Below, piece by piece: positions 1 through 8,261 of a DNA stretch of 64,000 nt; the first letter of the stretch is position 1; the number at the start of each line of letters is the position of its first letter. Source of the stretch: Pseudomonas nunensis (GTDB lineage Bacteria; Pseudomonadota; Gammaproteobacteria; Pseudomonadales; Pseudomonadaceae). A program made the translations under genes and the position numbers. The stretch lies in NCBI RefSeq assembly GCF_024296925.1, contig NZ_CP101125.1, positions 5,086,501 to 5,150,500 of the forward strand, written 5' to 3'. The notes beneath the pieces are model-generated. The model was not told the DNA's origin. It saw only the letters and a list, made by a program, of their open reading frames with translations, and ran no database searches.

Positions 1-1263
1 AACGAGCAACTGAACAATCGTAAGCTCGAAGTTCAGCGCATCCTGATGGAACCGTTCGGCCGCAACACCGCGCCGGCCGTGGCCCTGACCGCGATGATGC
101 TGGTCAATGAAGGTCGCGACGAGTTGATGCTGGTGCTGCCAGCCGACCACGTCCTCGAAGACCAGAAAGCCCTGCAACGCGCGTTGGCCCTGGCCACCGT
201 TGCGGCCGAAAACGGCGAGATGGTGCTGTTCGGCGTACCGGCCACCAAACCGGAAACCGGCTACGGCTACATCAAGTCGACCAATGACTCGCTGCTGCCT
301 GAAGGCGTCAGCCGTGTTTCGCACTTCGTCGAAAAACCTGACGTCAAGCGCGCCACCGAATACGTCGAGTCCGGCGGTTATTTCTGGAACAGCGGCATGT
401 TCCTGTTCCGCGCCAGCCGCTTCCTCGAAGAACTGAAAAAGCACGATCCGGACATCTACGACACCTGCCTGCTGACCCTTGAGCGCAGCGAGCAAGATGC
501 CGACACCATCACCTTCGACGAAGCCACTTTCGCCTGCTGCCCGGACAATTCCATCGACTACGCCGTGATGGAAAAAACCCAGCGCGCCTGCGTCGTACCG
601 TTGACCGCTGGCTGGAGCGATGTCGGTTGCTGGGCGTCGTTGTGGGAAGTGAATGAAAAAGACGCCAACGGCAACGTGTCCAAAGGCGACGTGGTCATCC
701 AGGACAGCAGAAACTGCATGATCCACGGCAACGGCAAACTGGTGTCGGTGATTGGCCTGGAAAACATCGTGGTCGTCGAAACCAAGGACGCCATGATGAT
801 CGCCCACAAGGACTCGGTCCAAGGCGTGAAACAGATGGTCAACACCCTCAACGAACAGGGCCGCAGCGAAACCCAGAACCACTGCGAAGTCTATCGTCCG
901 TGGGGTTCCTACGACTCGGTGGACATGGGCGGCCGCTTCCAGGTCAAGCACATCTCGGTCAAGCCGGGCGCGTGCCTGTCGCTGCAAATGCACCACCACC
1001 GCGCCGAACACTGGATCGTGGTCAGCGGCACGGCTGAAGTGACCTGCGACGAGAACGTGTTCCTGCTTTGCGAAAACCAGTCGACCTACATCCCGATCGC
1101 CTCGGTCCACCGTCTGCGCAACCCGGGCAAGATTCCACTCGAGATCATCGAAGTGCAATCGGGCAGCTACCTGGGTGAAGACGATATCGAGCGCTTCGAA
1201 GATATCTACGGTCGCTCGACCCCGATCGAACGCGGCGTGTCGGTGAAAACCATCGCGCAGTGA
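1..1263 (+). CDS. algA: Mannose-1-phosphate guanylyltransferase / mannose-6-phosphate isomerase, 5'-truncated by window edge
   Basis: Bifunctional cytoplasmic enzyme of GDP-mannose and alginate synthesis. The frame is open from base 1, so the gene starts upstream; roughly 60 N-terminal residues, including the GGSGSRLWP nucleotidyl-transfer motif, are outside the window. Visible motifs are EPFGRNTAPAVAL, PADHV, the sugar-binding FVEKP (bases 325-339) and the C-terminal type II phosphomannose isomerase cupin with QMHHHRAEHW (984-1013). From memory it follows P. aeruginosa AlgA closely to within a few residues of the end. A strong terminator follows, as expected for algA as the last gene of the alginate operon, but that operon is not in view. 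A paralogue such as PslB or WbpW is less likely. Confidence 0.93.
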   Translation, partial: NEQLNNRKLEVQRILMEPFGRNTAPAVALTAMMLVNEGRDELMLVLPADHVLEDQKALQRALALATVAAENGEMVLFGVPATKPETGYGYIKSTNDSLLPEGVSRVSHFVEKPDVKRATEYVESGGYFWNSGMFLFRASRFLEELKKHDPDIYDTCLLTLERSEQDADTITFDEATFACCPDNSIDYAVMEKTQRACVVPLTAGWSDVGCWASLWEVNEKDANGNVSKGDVVIQDSRNCMIHGNGKLVSVIGLENIVVVETKDAMMIAHKDSVQGVKQMVNTLNEQGRSETQNHCEVYRPWGSYDSVDMGGRFQVKHISVKPGACLSLQMHHHRAEHWIVVSGTAEVTCDENVFLLCENQSTYIPIASVHRLRNPGKIPLEIIEVQSGSYLGEDDIERFEDIYGRSTPIERGVSVKTIAQ

Positions 1264-1280
1264 TTGATCTGTAAAACAAG

Positions 1281-1343
1281 AAGCCCCCGTCCAGCCCGCT
1301 GCGTTTTCCCTATCCGCAGCGGGTTGGGCGGGGGCTTTTTTTT
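1281..1343 (+). terminator. Rho-independent terminator of algA
   Basis: A long GC-rich hairpin, with left arm AGCCCCCGTCCAGCCCGCTG pairing imperfectly with CAGCGGGTTGGGCGGGGGCT, ends in eight T residues 17 bases after the algA stop codon. Confidence 0.92.
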
Positions 1344-1372
1344 GTCCAGATTTTCGCTGCCTGACAGGGCCC

Positions 1373-1438
1373 CTTCGCGAGCAAGCTCGCTCCCACAGGT
1401 GACCGCGTTTCAATGTGGGAGCGAGCCTGCTCGCGAAG
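1373..1438. repeat. REP pair (REPIN), GAGCGAGC-TTGCTCGCGA type
   Basis: Two inverted copies of a 25-base REP, CTTCGCGAGCAAGCTCGCTC and its reverse-complement form, face each other across about 16 bases. This is the commonest repeat class in the window (see 10481, 13994, 18022, 20694, 38829, 57579). Confidence 0.9.
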
Positions 1439-1529
1439 AGGCCCGACGAACCGCTGAAAATTAATCCCCATCGCCAACCGCACCCACGCTTAGGTAGGAT
1501 GACCCTCTCCCCTCCCGAGGTTGTGCGAC

Positions 1530-1994
1530 ATGTTCATCGGCGTCCTGCTGGTCATTACCTGGCTGATCCTGTTGCTGCGCTACCCGGCCAAAGCCTTGCC
1601 GGTCTCCGTGGCTGCCGCCATCGGTCTGGGCCTGGTCGCCACGTGGGTAATCTGGCTGGACAACCGCGAGGTCAAGCAACTGGCGCGCCTTGAATTGCGC
1701 ATCACCTACGCGCCGGAACAGTGCCCGGCGGATCGCCCGTTGCAGTTGACGATGAACAACGGCAACGACGTGCCGCTCACCGAATTGCGCTGGCGCATCG
1801 CCGCTTACGCGCCCGGCGACACAGTCAACCTGGCCGACAATCAATACGCCGCCCCGCGTTATCGTGGCCCTGGCGAATTGCAGGCTGGCGCCAATTGGGA
1901 AGATTGCTTGCCGCTGCCACCACTGCGTCCCGGTTATCGCCCGCAAACGCTGGAGTTTCGCGCCGAGCGTTTGCAGGGTAGTTTCTCCGACTGA
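1530..1994 (+). CDS. Small membrane-anchored protein, annotated in Pseudomonas as multidrug transporter
   Basis: A 154-residue protein with two hydrophobic segments at the N-terminus (about residues 1-17 and 24-41), then a soluble domain with short beta-like stretches and few charged motifs. I recognise no catalytic motif; relatives in Pseudomonas carry the vague name multidrug transporter, which the sequence does not support. The ATG at 1530 is chosen over an in-frame TTG at 1521 because a GAGG element sits nine bases upstream. It lies 32 bases before the SDR gene on the same strand and may be co-transcribed with it. Function unknown. Confidence 0.7.
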   Translation: MFIGVLLVITWLILLLRYPAKALPVSVAAAIGLGLVATWVIWLDNREVKQLARLELRITYAPEQCPADRPLQLTMNNGNDVPLTELRWRIAAYAPGDTVNLADNQYAAPRYRGPGELQAGANWEDCLPLPPLRPGYRPQTLEFRAERLQGSFSD

Positions 1995-2026
1995 TCCCCC
2001 ACTTCTTATTGCACAAGGACCGCGCC

Positions 2027-2851
2027 ATGCCCGTTGCGTTGATTACCGGTTGTTCCAGCGGCATCGGCCGCGCCCTGGCGGATGTGTTCAAAACCGCCGG
2101 TTACGAAGTCTGGGCCAGCGCCCGCAAAGCGGAAGACGTGGCCGTTCTGGCGGCTGCCGGTTTCACGGCGGTGCAACTGGACGTCAACGATGGCGCCGCA
2201 CTCCAGCAGTTGGGCGAGCGCATCAACCAGCAACATGGCGGCCTCGACGTGCTGATCAACAACGCCGGTTATGGCGCCATGGGACCGCTGCTCGATGGCG
2301 GCGTGCCGGCGATGCAACGCCAGTTCGAAACCAATGTGTTCTCGATTGTCGGCGTCACCCAGGCGTTGTTCCCGGTATTGCGCCGGGCCAAGGGGCTGGT
2401 AGTGAACATCGGCAGTGTTTCGGGGGTGCTGGTCACGCCGTTCGCTGGCGCCTACTGCGCCTCGAAAGCCGCGGTGCATGCCTTGAGCGATGCGCTGCGC
2501 ATGGAACTGGCACCGTTCGGCATCCGCGTGATGGAAGTCCAGCCTGGCGCCATCAACACCAGTTTTGCCAAGAACGCCGGGCATGAAGCCGAACAATTGA
2601 TCACCGAACAATCGCCGTGGTTTCCATTGCGCGAGGGTATTCGAGCACGGGCAAAGGCGTCACAGGACAAACCAACCCCCGCCAGCGAATTTGCCGCCGA
2701 TTTGCTCAAGGCTGTACAGCAGAGCAAACCGCCGCGCCTGCTGCGTCTGGGTAATGGCAGCCGGGCGTTGCCACTGCTGGCAACGTTGCTGCCCAAGGGG
2801 TTGCTGGAGTCGACCTTGATGAAGCGGTTCGGGTTGCGTGGGCAGCTCTGA
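2027..2851 (+). CDS. Short-chain dehydrogenase/reductase family oxidoreductase
   Basis: Classical SDR of 274 residues, predicted to bind NAD(P)H and reduce or oxidise an unidentified carbonyl or alcohol. The dinucleotide motif TGCSSGIG lies at residues 7-14, NNAG follows about residue 80, a conserved Ser is in NIGSVSG and the catalytic pair is in YCASK. The C-terminal about 70 residues, rich in Leu and Arg, extend past the usual SDR core and could contact membrane or substrate. The ATG at 2027 has an AAGGA element upstream; in-frame TTG at 2009 is rejected. REP repeats follow. Confidence 0.88.
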   Translation: MPVALITGCSSGIGRALADVFKTAGYEVWASARKAEDVAVLAAAGFTAVQLDVNDGAALQQLGERINQQHGGLDVLINNAGYGAMGPLLDGGVPAMQRQFETNVFSIVGVTQALFPVLRRAKGLVVNIGSVSGVLVTPFAGAYCASKAAVHALSDALRMELAPFGIRVMEVQPGAINTSFAKNAGHEAEQLITEQSPWFPLREGIRARAKASQDKPTPASEFAADLLKAVQQSKPPRLLRLGNGSRALPLLATLLPKGLLESTLMKRFGLRGQL

Positions 2852-2862
2852 GACCGAGTCGA

Positions 2863-2940
2863 GGCCTTCGCGGGCAAGCCTCGCTCCTACAGGGCGGAAT
2901 GCATCCCAAATGTAGGAGCGAGGCTTGCCCGCGAAGAGGC
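2863..2940. repeat. REP pair (REPIN), TGTAGGAGCGAGGCTTGCC type
   Basis: Inverted copies of a REP variant reading TGTAGGAGCGAGGCTTGCCC flank about 20 bases in the gap between the SDR gene and the converging LysR gene. The same variant recurs at 37356-37451. Confidence 0.88.
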
Positions 2941-2961
2941 CAGAACAACCACCACAAAACC

Positions 2962-3843
2962 TCAACCCCACCCCTTCATGAAATCAATAAACGCCCGCAC
3001 CTTCAGCGGCAGATGCCGGGTGTCCGGGTACAACGCATACACCCCCTGCTGCGTGAATCGATGATCCGCCAACAAGCGCTGTAATCGCCCCGCCTCCAGA
3101 TCTTCCTGAATCAGCCACTGCGGCAGAATCGCCACGCCCTGGCCGGACAACGCAAAGGCCCGCAGCGTCGCCGAGTTGTCGGCGACTATCGCGGTTTTCC
3201 CCGGTTTCGGCTGGTACAGATGCTCGACTCCGGCCGGGTCGTTCACCGTCAGTTCAGGCACTCGCCCATGCCCCAACGTCGGCAACGACTCCAATGCCGC
3301 CAGCGTATCGACCGTCCCGAAACGCTCGACCAACCCCGGCGCCGCCACCGCAAAAATATCGAACGTCGACAACTGCACCGCTCGCAGGTTGGAATCAAGC
3401 ATCCGGCCCAATCGGATCGCCACGTCGAAACGCTCGGAAATCAGATCGGCGTGGGTCGAGGAGGTGGATAAATGGATGTTCAACTGCGGATGCTGCTCAC
3501 GAAACACACCCAGCGCGGGCACCACCTGAGCCAAGGCAAACTCCACCGTGGTGGTAATCCGCAGCGTGCCCTTGAGCTGTGAATGTTCGGAACGGGCTTC
3601 CTCGATGGCCAGTTGGGCCTCGTCCAGGGTGCGCAAGCAGCGCCGATAAAAACGCTCGCCGGCATCGGTCAACGCCAATTGCCGGGTGCTGCGAGTCAGC
3701 AAAGTCACGCCCAGTTCTTCCTCCAGGCGCTTGAGGTTGAAACTCACCACCGCGCGGGTTTGCCCCAACGTCTCGGCCGCTGCGGTCAACGACCCGGCCT
3801 CGACCACGGCTTTGAAGGTGTCAAAACGGTCCAGGCTGACCAT
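2962..3843 (-). CDS. LysR family transcriptional regulator, divergent from MFS exporter
   Basis: A 293-residue LysR-type regulator. The N-terminal winged helix-turn-helix (about residues 1-60) has the typical AAAETLGQTRAVVS recognition region followed by LGVTLLTRSTRQLALTDAG; the rest is a periplasmic-binding-protein-like effector domain. It is transcribed away from the MFS gene at 3955, and a near-perfect palindrome lies 14 bases upstream of its start (3858-3880), fitting autoregulation and control of the exporter. The inducer is not deducible. Confidence 0.9.
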   Translation of the reverse strand: MVSLDRFDTFKAVVEAGSLTAAAETLGQTRAVVSFNLKRLEEELGVTLLTRSTRQLALTDAGERFYRRCLRTLDEAQLAIEEARSEHSQLKGTLRITTTVEFALAQVVPALGVFREQHPQLNIHLSTSSTHADLISERFDVAIRLGRMLDSNLRAVQLSTFDIFAVAAPGLVERFGTVDTLAALESLPTLGHGRVPELTVNDPAGVEHLYQPKPGKTAIVADNSATLRAFALSGQGVAILPQWLIQEDLEAGRLQRLLADHRFTQQGVYALYPDTRHLPLKVRAFIDFMKGWG

Positions 3844-3857
3844 GCTCGCGGCACTCC

Positions 3858-3880
3858 TTTGTCAAAATAATTTTGACAAA
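3858..3880. promoter_or_regulatory. Palindromic operator between LysR regulator and MFS exporter
   Basis: Arms TTTGTCAAAAT and ATTTTGACAAA are exact reverse complements around a single central A. The site contains the T-N11-A signature of LysR operators and lies in the 111-base divergent promoter region, beside the regulator start codon. Confidence 0.75.
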
Positions 3881-3954
3881 CTAGCAGGCAAACCAGCGTT
3901 TTCCTAACGCCGCAAGCGCCCTACCCTGCACGTCTTATTACAGGGAAAGTGCCC

Positions 3955-5325
3955 ATGGCCTATCGCTCGAAAGTCGCGCTGGTGTATTTGCTGGGGTTCG
4001 CCCTCGACTTGCTGAACATGTTCGTGGCCACCATCGCCTACCCCGACATTGCCCGGGAATTAGACGCTTCGGTGACCGAACTGGCGTGGATCAGCAACGC
4101 CTACATGCTCGGGCTGACGCTGATCATTCCGATGAGCGTGTGGCTGGCGGCGCGGCTCGGTGAGCGGCGGTTGATCCTCGGTTCGCTGCTGGTGTTCGGG
4201 ATCGCTTCGGCATTGGTGGCGCAGGCAGGATCGATTGAAAGCCTGATCGGCTGGCGATTGCTGCAAGGGCTCGGTGGCGGGTTGCTGCTGCCGGTCGGCC
4301 AAGCGTTGGCCTATCGACAGTTGCCTCCGGCCCAGCGTGCGCATTTCACCGGTGTGGTGTTGCTGGTGGCGCTGATGGTGCCAGCGCTGTCACCGGCGGC
4401 CGGCGGATTGATCGTCGAGGAGTTGTCCTGGCGCTGGATTTTCTACCTGAATGTGCCGGTGGCGTTACTCGCAGTGAGCCTCGGCATGCTTTGGCTGAAA
4501 CCTGATCAAGCCTCGAGCGAACGCCCGACCCTCGATGCTCGCGGCTTACTCCTCGCAGTTTCGGGCCTTAGTCTGATGTTGATTGCCTTGAGCCTGTTGA
4601 GCGAGCCCGACACTCGCGCATTCGGTCTGCTTGGCCTGGTCCTCAGCGCCGCGGTCACGGCGTTGTACGTGCGCGACGGCTGGCGAAAACCCGCTGCGAT
4701 CCTCGACCTGCAACTGATCAAAAATCCGTCACTGCGCCTGGCGATGCTGATCTACCTGTGTGTACCCGGCATTTTTACCGGCACCAACCTGATTGCCGTG
4801 TTGTACCTGCACGGCCTCGGTTTCGGCGCGGCGCAAACCGGTGCGTTGATGTTGCCGTGGGCGGCGGGCTCGGGGGTGGCGATCATGCTGGGCAAACGCA
4901 CTTTCAACCGCATAGGCCCCAAGCCCTTGCTGATCGCAGGCATGGTCTTGCAATGCCTTGGTATTGTGTTGCTGATGCGGATCGAACCGCCTGCCGGCTC
5001 GCTACTGATCATTGCCTACGCCGTGATGGGCCTGGGCGGCAGCTTGTGTAGCATCACCGCGCAGACCTTGGCGTTTGTCGGCATAGCGCCTGAAAAAATG
5101 GGTCACTCCAGCGCGCTGTGGAATATCAATCGCCAGCTCGGCTTCTGCCTCGGCGCCGCGCTGTTGAGCTCGTTGCTCGGCGCGTTGGGCACCGATGGTT
5201 TCAACTACTGCTTTCTCGCCGCCGCGCTGATCACTTTAGTGCCGATAGCCGCTGTCCTGCGCCACGACTCGACGAAAGTGCTCGCCCTGCTAACCTCACC
5301 TCTCATTCAGGAAAAATCCGTATGA
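3955..5325 (+). CDS. MFS transporter, DHA2/EmrB-type drug exporter
   Basis: A 456-residue inner-membrane protein with about 13-14 hydrophobic segments, consistent with the 14-helix DHA2 family of proton-driven exporters. The opening segment LLGFALDLLNMFVATIAYP, the WRLLQGLGGGLLLPVGQA stretch after TM4 and the LSPAAGG region match MFS motif A/C patterns. The ATG at 3955 is preferred over GTG 3949 because AGGGAAAG ends six bases before it. Its stop overlaps the next gene by four bases (ATGA), so the two are translationally coupled. The divergent LysR gene probably controls it. Substrate unknown. Confidence 0.88.
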   Translation: MAYRSKVALVYLLGFALDLLNMFVATIAYPDIARELDASVTELAWISNAYMLGLTLIIPMSVWLAARLGERRLILGSLLVFGIASALVAQAGSIESLIGWRLLQGLGGGLLLPVGQALAYRQLPPAQRAHFTGVVLLVALMVPALSPAAGGLIVEELSWRWIFYLNVPVALLAVSLGMLWLKPDQASSERPTLDARGLLLAVSGLSLMLIALSLLSEPDTRAFGLLGLVLSAAVTALYVRDGWRKPAAILDLQLIKNPSLRLAMLIYLCVPGIFTGTNLIAVLYLHGLGFGAAQTGALMLPWAAGSGVAIMLGKRTFNRIGPKPLLIAGMVLQCLGIVLLMRIEPPAGSLLIIAYAVMGLGGSLCSITAQTLAFVGIAPEKMGHSSALWNINRQLGFCLGAALLSSLLGALGTDGFNYCFLAAALITLVPIAAVLRHDSTKVLALLTSPLIQEKSV

Positions 5326-5720
5326 CTGACTACACCGACTACTTTGACGAAGTGATCCAGGCCCACATTGTGATCGAACAATGGTTTGCCGTGGAAGAAG
5401 ACGAAGCCGCACTGGAGCGATTACTGGAACGTTTTTCAACGCAGTTTTCCATGGTCTCACCGTTGGGCCGAGTGCTCGATCTGGAGGCACTGCGTGCGTT
5501 GTTTCGGATGGCGGGCGGGAAGAAGACCGGGTTCAAAATCGAACTCAGCGAGCTGTGTGGAATTGCCCTGCACGAACGCGGCGCGACGGTGAGTTATCGC
5601 GAGCAACAGACCGATGCGACAGGGTTGCACTCGGATCGACGGTCGACGGCAGTGTTTGAAAAACTCGAATCCGGGCGGGTGGTTTGGCGGCATTTGCAGG
5701 AGACGTTTTACCAAGGCTGA
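5322..5720 (+). CDS. NTF2-like (DUF4440/SnoaL-type) small protein
   Basis: A 132-residue protein with the length and helix-plus-beta-sheet pattern of NTF2-fold proteins of the DUF4440 type: an N-terminal acidic helix (EVIQAHIVIEQWF), a middle LEALRALFRMAGG and beta strands ending in VVWRHLQETF. Such proteins are small-ligand binders or accessory enzymes. The start overlaps the stop of the MFS exporter. The last 78 bases (5643-5720) recur almost exactly at 6961-7038, beyond the next gene, so this gene appears to have had DNA inserted at its 3' end. Confidence 0.8.
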   Translation: MTDYTDYFDEVIQAHIVIEQWFAVEEDEAALERLLERFSTQFSMVSPLGRVLDLEALRALFRMAGGKKTGFKIELSELCGIALHERGATVSYREQQTDATGLHSDRRSTAVFEKLESGRVVWRHLQETFYQG

Positions 5721-5914
5721 CGCAACCGCCAGCGCCCGTGCATCCATGGCTCATTGCCTGGTTGTTGTCTGAGGCAATACCCGTAGAATGCGCGCACTCA
5801 ATCGCATGGAAGCGCTGGCACATTGGAGCAAGGAACGGCTGAAATTCACCCTCCGCCCTTCTCCTGAAAATCCAGGCTCCCTCCTTTGCGCAATTGCACC
5901 TCAGGGAACTGTCA

Positions 5915-6946
5915 TTGAAATTCAATAATGTGCTGCCATTGGCAATTGTCGCCTTGCTTGTTGGCTGTGATGCTTTGTCACCGGACGAGAAGCTGAACAA
6001 AGAGCTGCCCAACTTAAGTATCCAGGAGCTATTGCCCAAGCCCGTTGCCAACCAATACTGCAAGCCAGGCATGGACAGCGAACTTCTGTATGGCTTAGGC
6101 AGCATGCAATACGATGAAGACGAACGTCTTTATGGCATAGGACGTGTGCTGATCGAAAGCAAGGAACTGCAAATGGCCAAGAACTGTATGATCATGGCCG
6201 CCCCGGAGTACACCCGAAGTCTTTGCTTTCTGGCAGGTATGGTTGGCAGTAGGCCAAGTCCGGAAAACAATCGCGAAGCTTTCAATTACCTGGCTTACGC
6301 GGCATCAAAAAATGAGTCCTGCGCAGAATCGGGTCTGTCCGACGTCTACATCGTCGGCAAGTTGGACCAGGAACAGGACAAGACTTTGGGCATGCGCTGG
6401 TTGGAACGCGCCGCACGGCATGGCGACTTCGATTCACGACAAGATTTGATCAGTTTGAGCAGCGAGCAGGGCAATATGCCCGTCGCCTATGCTTGGGCGA
6501 GAATTCAGGATGACGCAGAAAAGATCGCCACACTAAAAATAAATATGAATCCCGGACAAATCGCTGAAGGCGATCGGCACTACAACCAACTGCTCAGCCA
6601 AATCACCAGCCAGGAAGTCTTGAAACAGGCGCATCGCAAAGAACAAATCGCGCTGCATTCGGCGGACGTTTACATCAATCATCCAGAGGCGTTCGAGGGC
6701 ATGTCCCCCGTGGAGCGTCGTGCCCTCATGGCCAGTGTTGTGGATACATTGAGCCTCTACCCGGACTTCACCAAACGCCAGCAACTTTACGCTTACGTGC
6801 TGATCGCCAGACGCACGCAATCCACTGGCCCAGCTGTGGATCTATGGCAGAACCCGGCAGTGCGTGCGGTGCTGAACGATAAAAATATGAACATCGATGA
6901 AGTTGTGGCCAAGGCCTTGGCTATCTTGGCCAAGAATAGTAAATAA
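5915..6946 (+). CDS. Predicted lipoprotein, tetratricopeptide/Sel1-like, lying between duplicated gene ends
   Basis: A 343-residue protein with a lipoprotein signal: Lys at position 2, hydrophobic NVLPLAIVALL, then the lipobox LVGC. The TTG at 5915 fits best, with CAGGGA seven bases upstream; an upstream TTG at 5894 would put charged residues before the signal. The body is helical, with Sel1-like spacing of Gly/Ala/Tyr, e.g. EAFNYLAYAASKNE and LGMRWLERAARHGDFDS. The gene is less GC-rich than its neighbours and lies between an intact NTF2-like 3' end and a relic copy of it, indicating acquisition. Function unknown; an envelope role is inferred from the signal. Confidence 0.75.
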   Translation: MKFNNVLPLAIVALLVGCDALSPDEKLNKELPNLSIQELLPKPVANQYCKPGMDSELLYGLGSMQYDEDERLYGIGRVLIESKELQMAKNCMIMAAPEYTRSLCFLAGMVGSRPSPENNREAFNYLAYAASKNESCAESGLSDVYIVGKLDQEQDKTLGMRWLERAARHGDFDSRQDLISLSSEQGNMPVAYAWARIQDDAEKIATLKINMNPGQIAEGDRHYNQLLSQITSQEVLKQAHRKEQIALHSADVYINHPEAFEGMSPVERRALMASVVDTLSLYPDFTKRQQLYAYVLIARRTQSTGPAVDLWQNPAVRAVLNDKNMNIDEVVAKALAILAKNSK

Positions 6947-6960
6947 CACAGGAACCTGGA

Positions 6961-7038
6961 TCGTCGGCGGTGTTTGAAAAACTCGAATCCGGGCGGGTGG
7001 TTTGGCGGCATTTGCAGGAAACGCTCTGTCAGGGTTGA
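6961..7038 (+). pseudogene. Relic 3' end of the NTF2-like gene
   Basis: Twenty-six codons matching the last 26 codons of the gene at 5322-5720. It shares a 50-base identical core beginning at GTGTTTGAAAAACTCGAATC, keeps reading frame and stop codon, and differs at the tail (ETLCQG instead of ETFYQG). It lacks any start or upstream domain. It marks the far edge of the segment carrying the lipoprotein gene. Confidence 0.88.
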
Positions 7039-7049
7039 CACCATACCTT

Positions 7050-7183
7050 TGTGGCGAGGGAGCTTGCTCCCGTTCGACTGCGAAGCAATCGACAAAGCTA
7101 AATACGCGGAGTGCCTGACAGAATCGGGATAACGGTTTTGGGGCTGCTACGCAGCCCAGCGGGAGCAAGCTCCCTCGCCACAG
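7050..7183. repeat. Inverted repeat pair, TGTGGCGAGGGAGCTTGCTC type
   Basis: Two inverted copies of the second REP class, TGTGGCGAGGGAGCTTGCTC and its reverse complement, lie about 90 bases apart just downstream of the efflux operon. The same class occurs at 16814, 26141 and 49605. Confidence 0.88.
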
Positions 7184-7186
7184 GGG

Positions 7187-8050
7187 TTATTCGCCGCCCT
7201 CTTGTTTCACCACGACCGTGCAGGTAATCCCCGCCGCCAACAGCACGCCCTCTGGCACTTCATCAATATGAATCCTGACCGGGACACGCTGGGCCAGGCG
7301 CACCCAGTTGAACGTCGGGTTCACATCGGCAATCAGCTCACGGCTCTCCGGGTTATCCCGGTCGTAAATCCCGCGCGAAATGCTCTCGACATGCCCCTTG
7401 AGCACCTCGCCGCTCATCAATTGCATATCAGCCTTATCGCCTACGCGAACGTGAGGCAATTTGGTTTCTTCGAAGAAGCCATAGACCCAGAACGAGTTCA
7501 TATCGACCACGGCCATTTTCGCTTCGCCGATACGCGCGTAGTCGCCGCGATGGACGTTGAGGTTGGTGACGTAGCCGTCCACGGCGGCGCGGACTTCGGT
7601 GCGTTTGAGGTTGAGTTCGGCGGCTTCCAGTTGCGCTTGTGCGTGCTGGTAATCAGCCAGCGCCGAGTCGGCGATGTTACTGGCGTCGTCGCGGTTTTCC
7701 TTGGAGATCACCAGTGCGTCCATGTCGGCGCGACGATGGGCGTTGACCTTGCGCATCTCCCACGTGGCCTTGCGCGACGCCACCAGCGATTGCGCCTGTT
7801 TGACCGCGATGCGGTAGTGCTCGGGGTCAATCTGCATCAGCAAATCGCCCTTCTTCACCAACTGGTTGTCGCGCACCGGCACGGCGACCACTTCGCCGGT
7901 GACGTCGGCGGCGACGTTGATGATGTCGGCGCGCACGCGACCGTCGCGGGTCCACGGCGTGTCCATGTAATGCACCCACAGGGTCCGGCCGATCCATATC
8001 GCGAGGGCCAGTACCAGCAGGGTCGCGAGCAGGCTGAAAAGCTTTTTCAT
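7187..8050 (-). CDS. HlyD/AaeA-type periplasmic adaptor subunit of efflux pump
   Basis: A 287-residue membrane-fusion protein. One N-terminal transmembrane helix (about residues 4-24) anchors it in the inner membrane; then come the split lipoyl motif (DVTGEVVAVPVRDNQLVKKG and VDGYVTNLNVHRGDYA), a helical hairpin and a beta-barrel domain. The conserved TDGRV-like strand appears as TRDGRVRADI. Size and order with DUF1656 and FUSC genes match the AaeXAB/EmrA-like aromatic-acid exporters. It is the last gene of the operon, ten bases after the DUF1656 gene. Confidence 0.9.
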   Translation of the reverse strand: MKKLFSLLATLLVLALAIWIGRTLWVHYMDTPWTRDGRVRADIINVAADVTGEVVAVPVRDNQLVKKGDLLMQIDPEHYRIAVKQAQSLVASRKATWEMRKVNAHRRADMDALVISKENRDDASNIADSALADYQHAQAQLEAAELNLKRTEVRAAVDGYVTNLNVHRGDYARIGEAKMAVVDMNSFWVYGFFEETKLPHVRVGDKADMQLMSGEVLKGHVESISRGIYDRDNPESRELIADVNPTFNWVRLAQRVPVRIHIDEVPEGVLLAAGITCTVVVKQEGGE

Positions 8051-8060
8051 CAGTACATTC

Positions 8061-8261
8061 TCAACGGTAAACCGTCAGCGCCAGGGCGCCGAACAGACAG
8101 GTAAACAGACTCAGGCGCAGCAGCGCCGGGTGCCAGAAGAAGCGATACAGATCGAACCCGGACAAGAATCGGTCGAGCGCCCAGGCCAGCGCGGCGGCGA
8201 TGAAAAACATCAGCGTCATGGTCGGCATGTACACGCCGTGGAAGGCGATTTCACGCGGCAT
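8061..8261 (-). CDS. DUF1656 (AaeX-like) small membrane protein
   Basis: A 66-residue protein with two transmembrane helices, beginning with the family signature PREIAFHGVYMPTM. DUF1656 proteins sit between FUSC pumps and HlyD adaptors in many proteobacteria, with unknown biochemical role. Its start overlaps the stop of the FUSC gene by 11 bases, indicating coupled translation. Confidence 0.9.
   Translation of the reverse strand: MPREIAFHGVYMPTMTLMFFIAAALAWALDRFLSGFDLYRFFWHPALLRLSLFTCLFGALALTVYR

Noticed and set aside
1264..1464. Open frames over the algA terminator and REP pair
   Set aside because: They are accidental readings of hairpin and repeat sequence; similar repeat-derived frames occur at 2899, 7202 and 13972.
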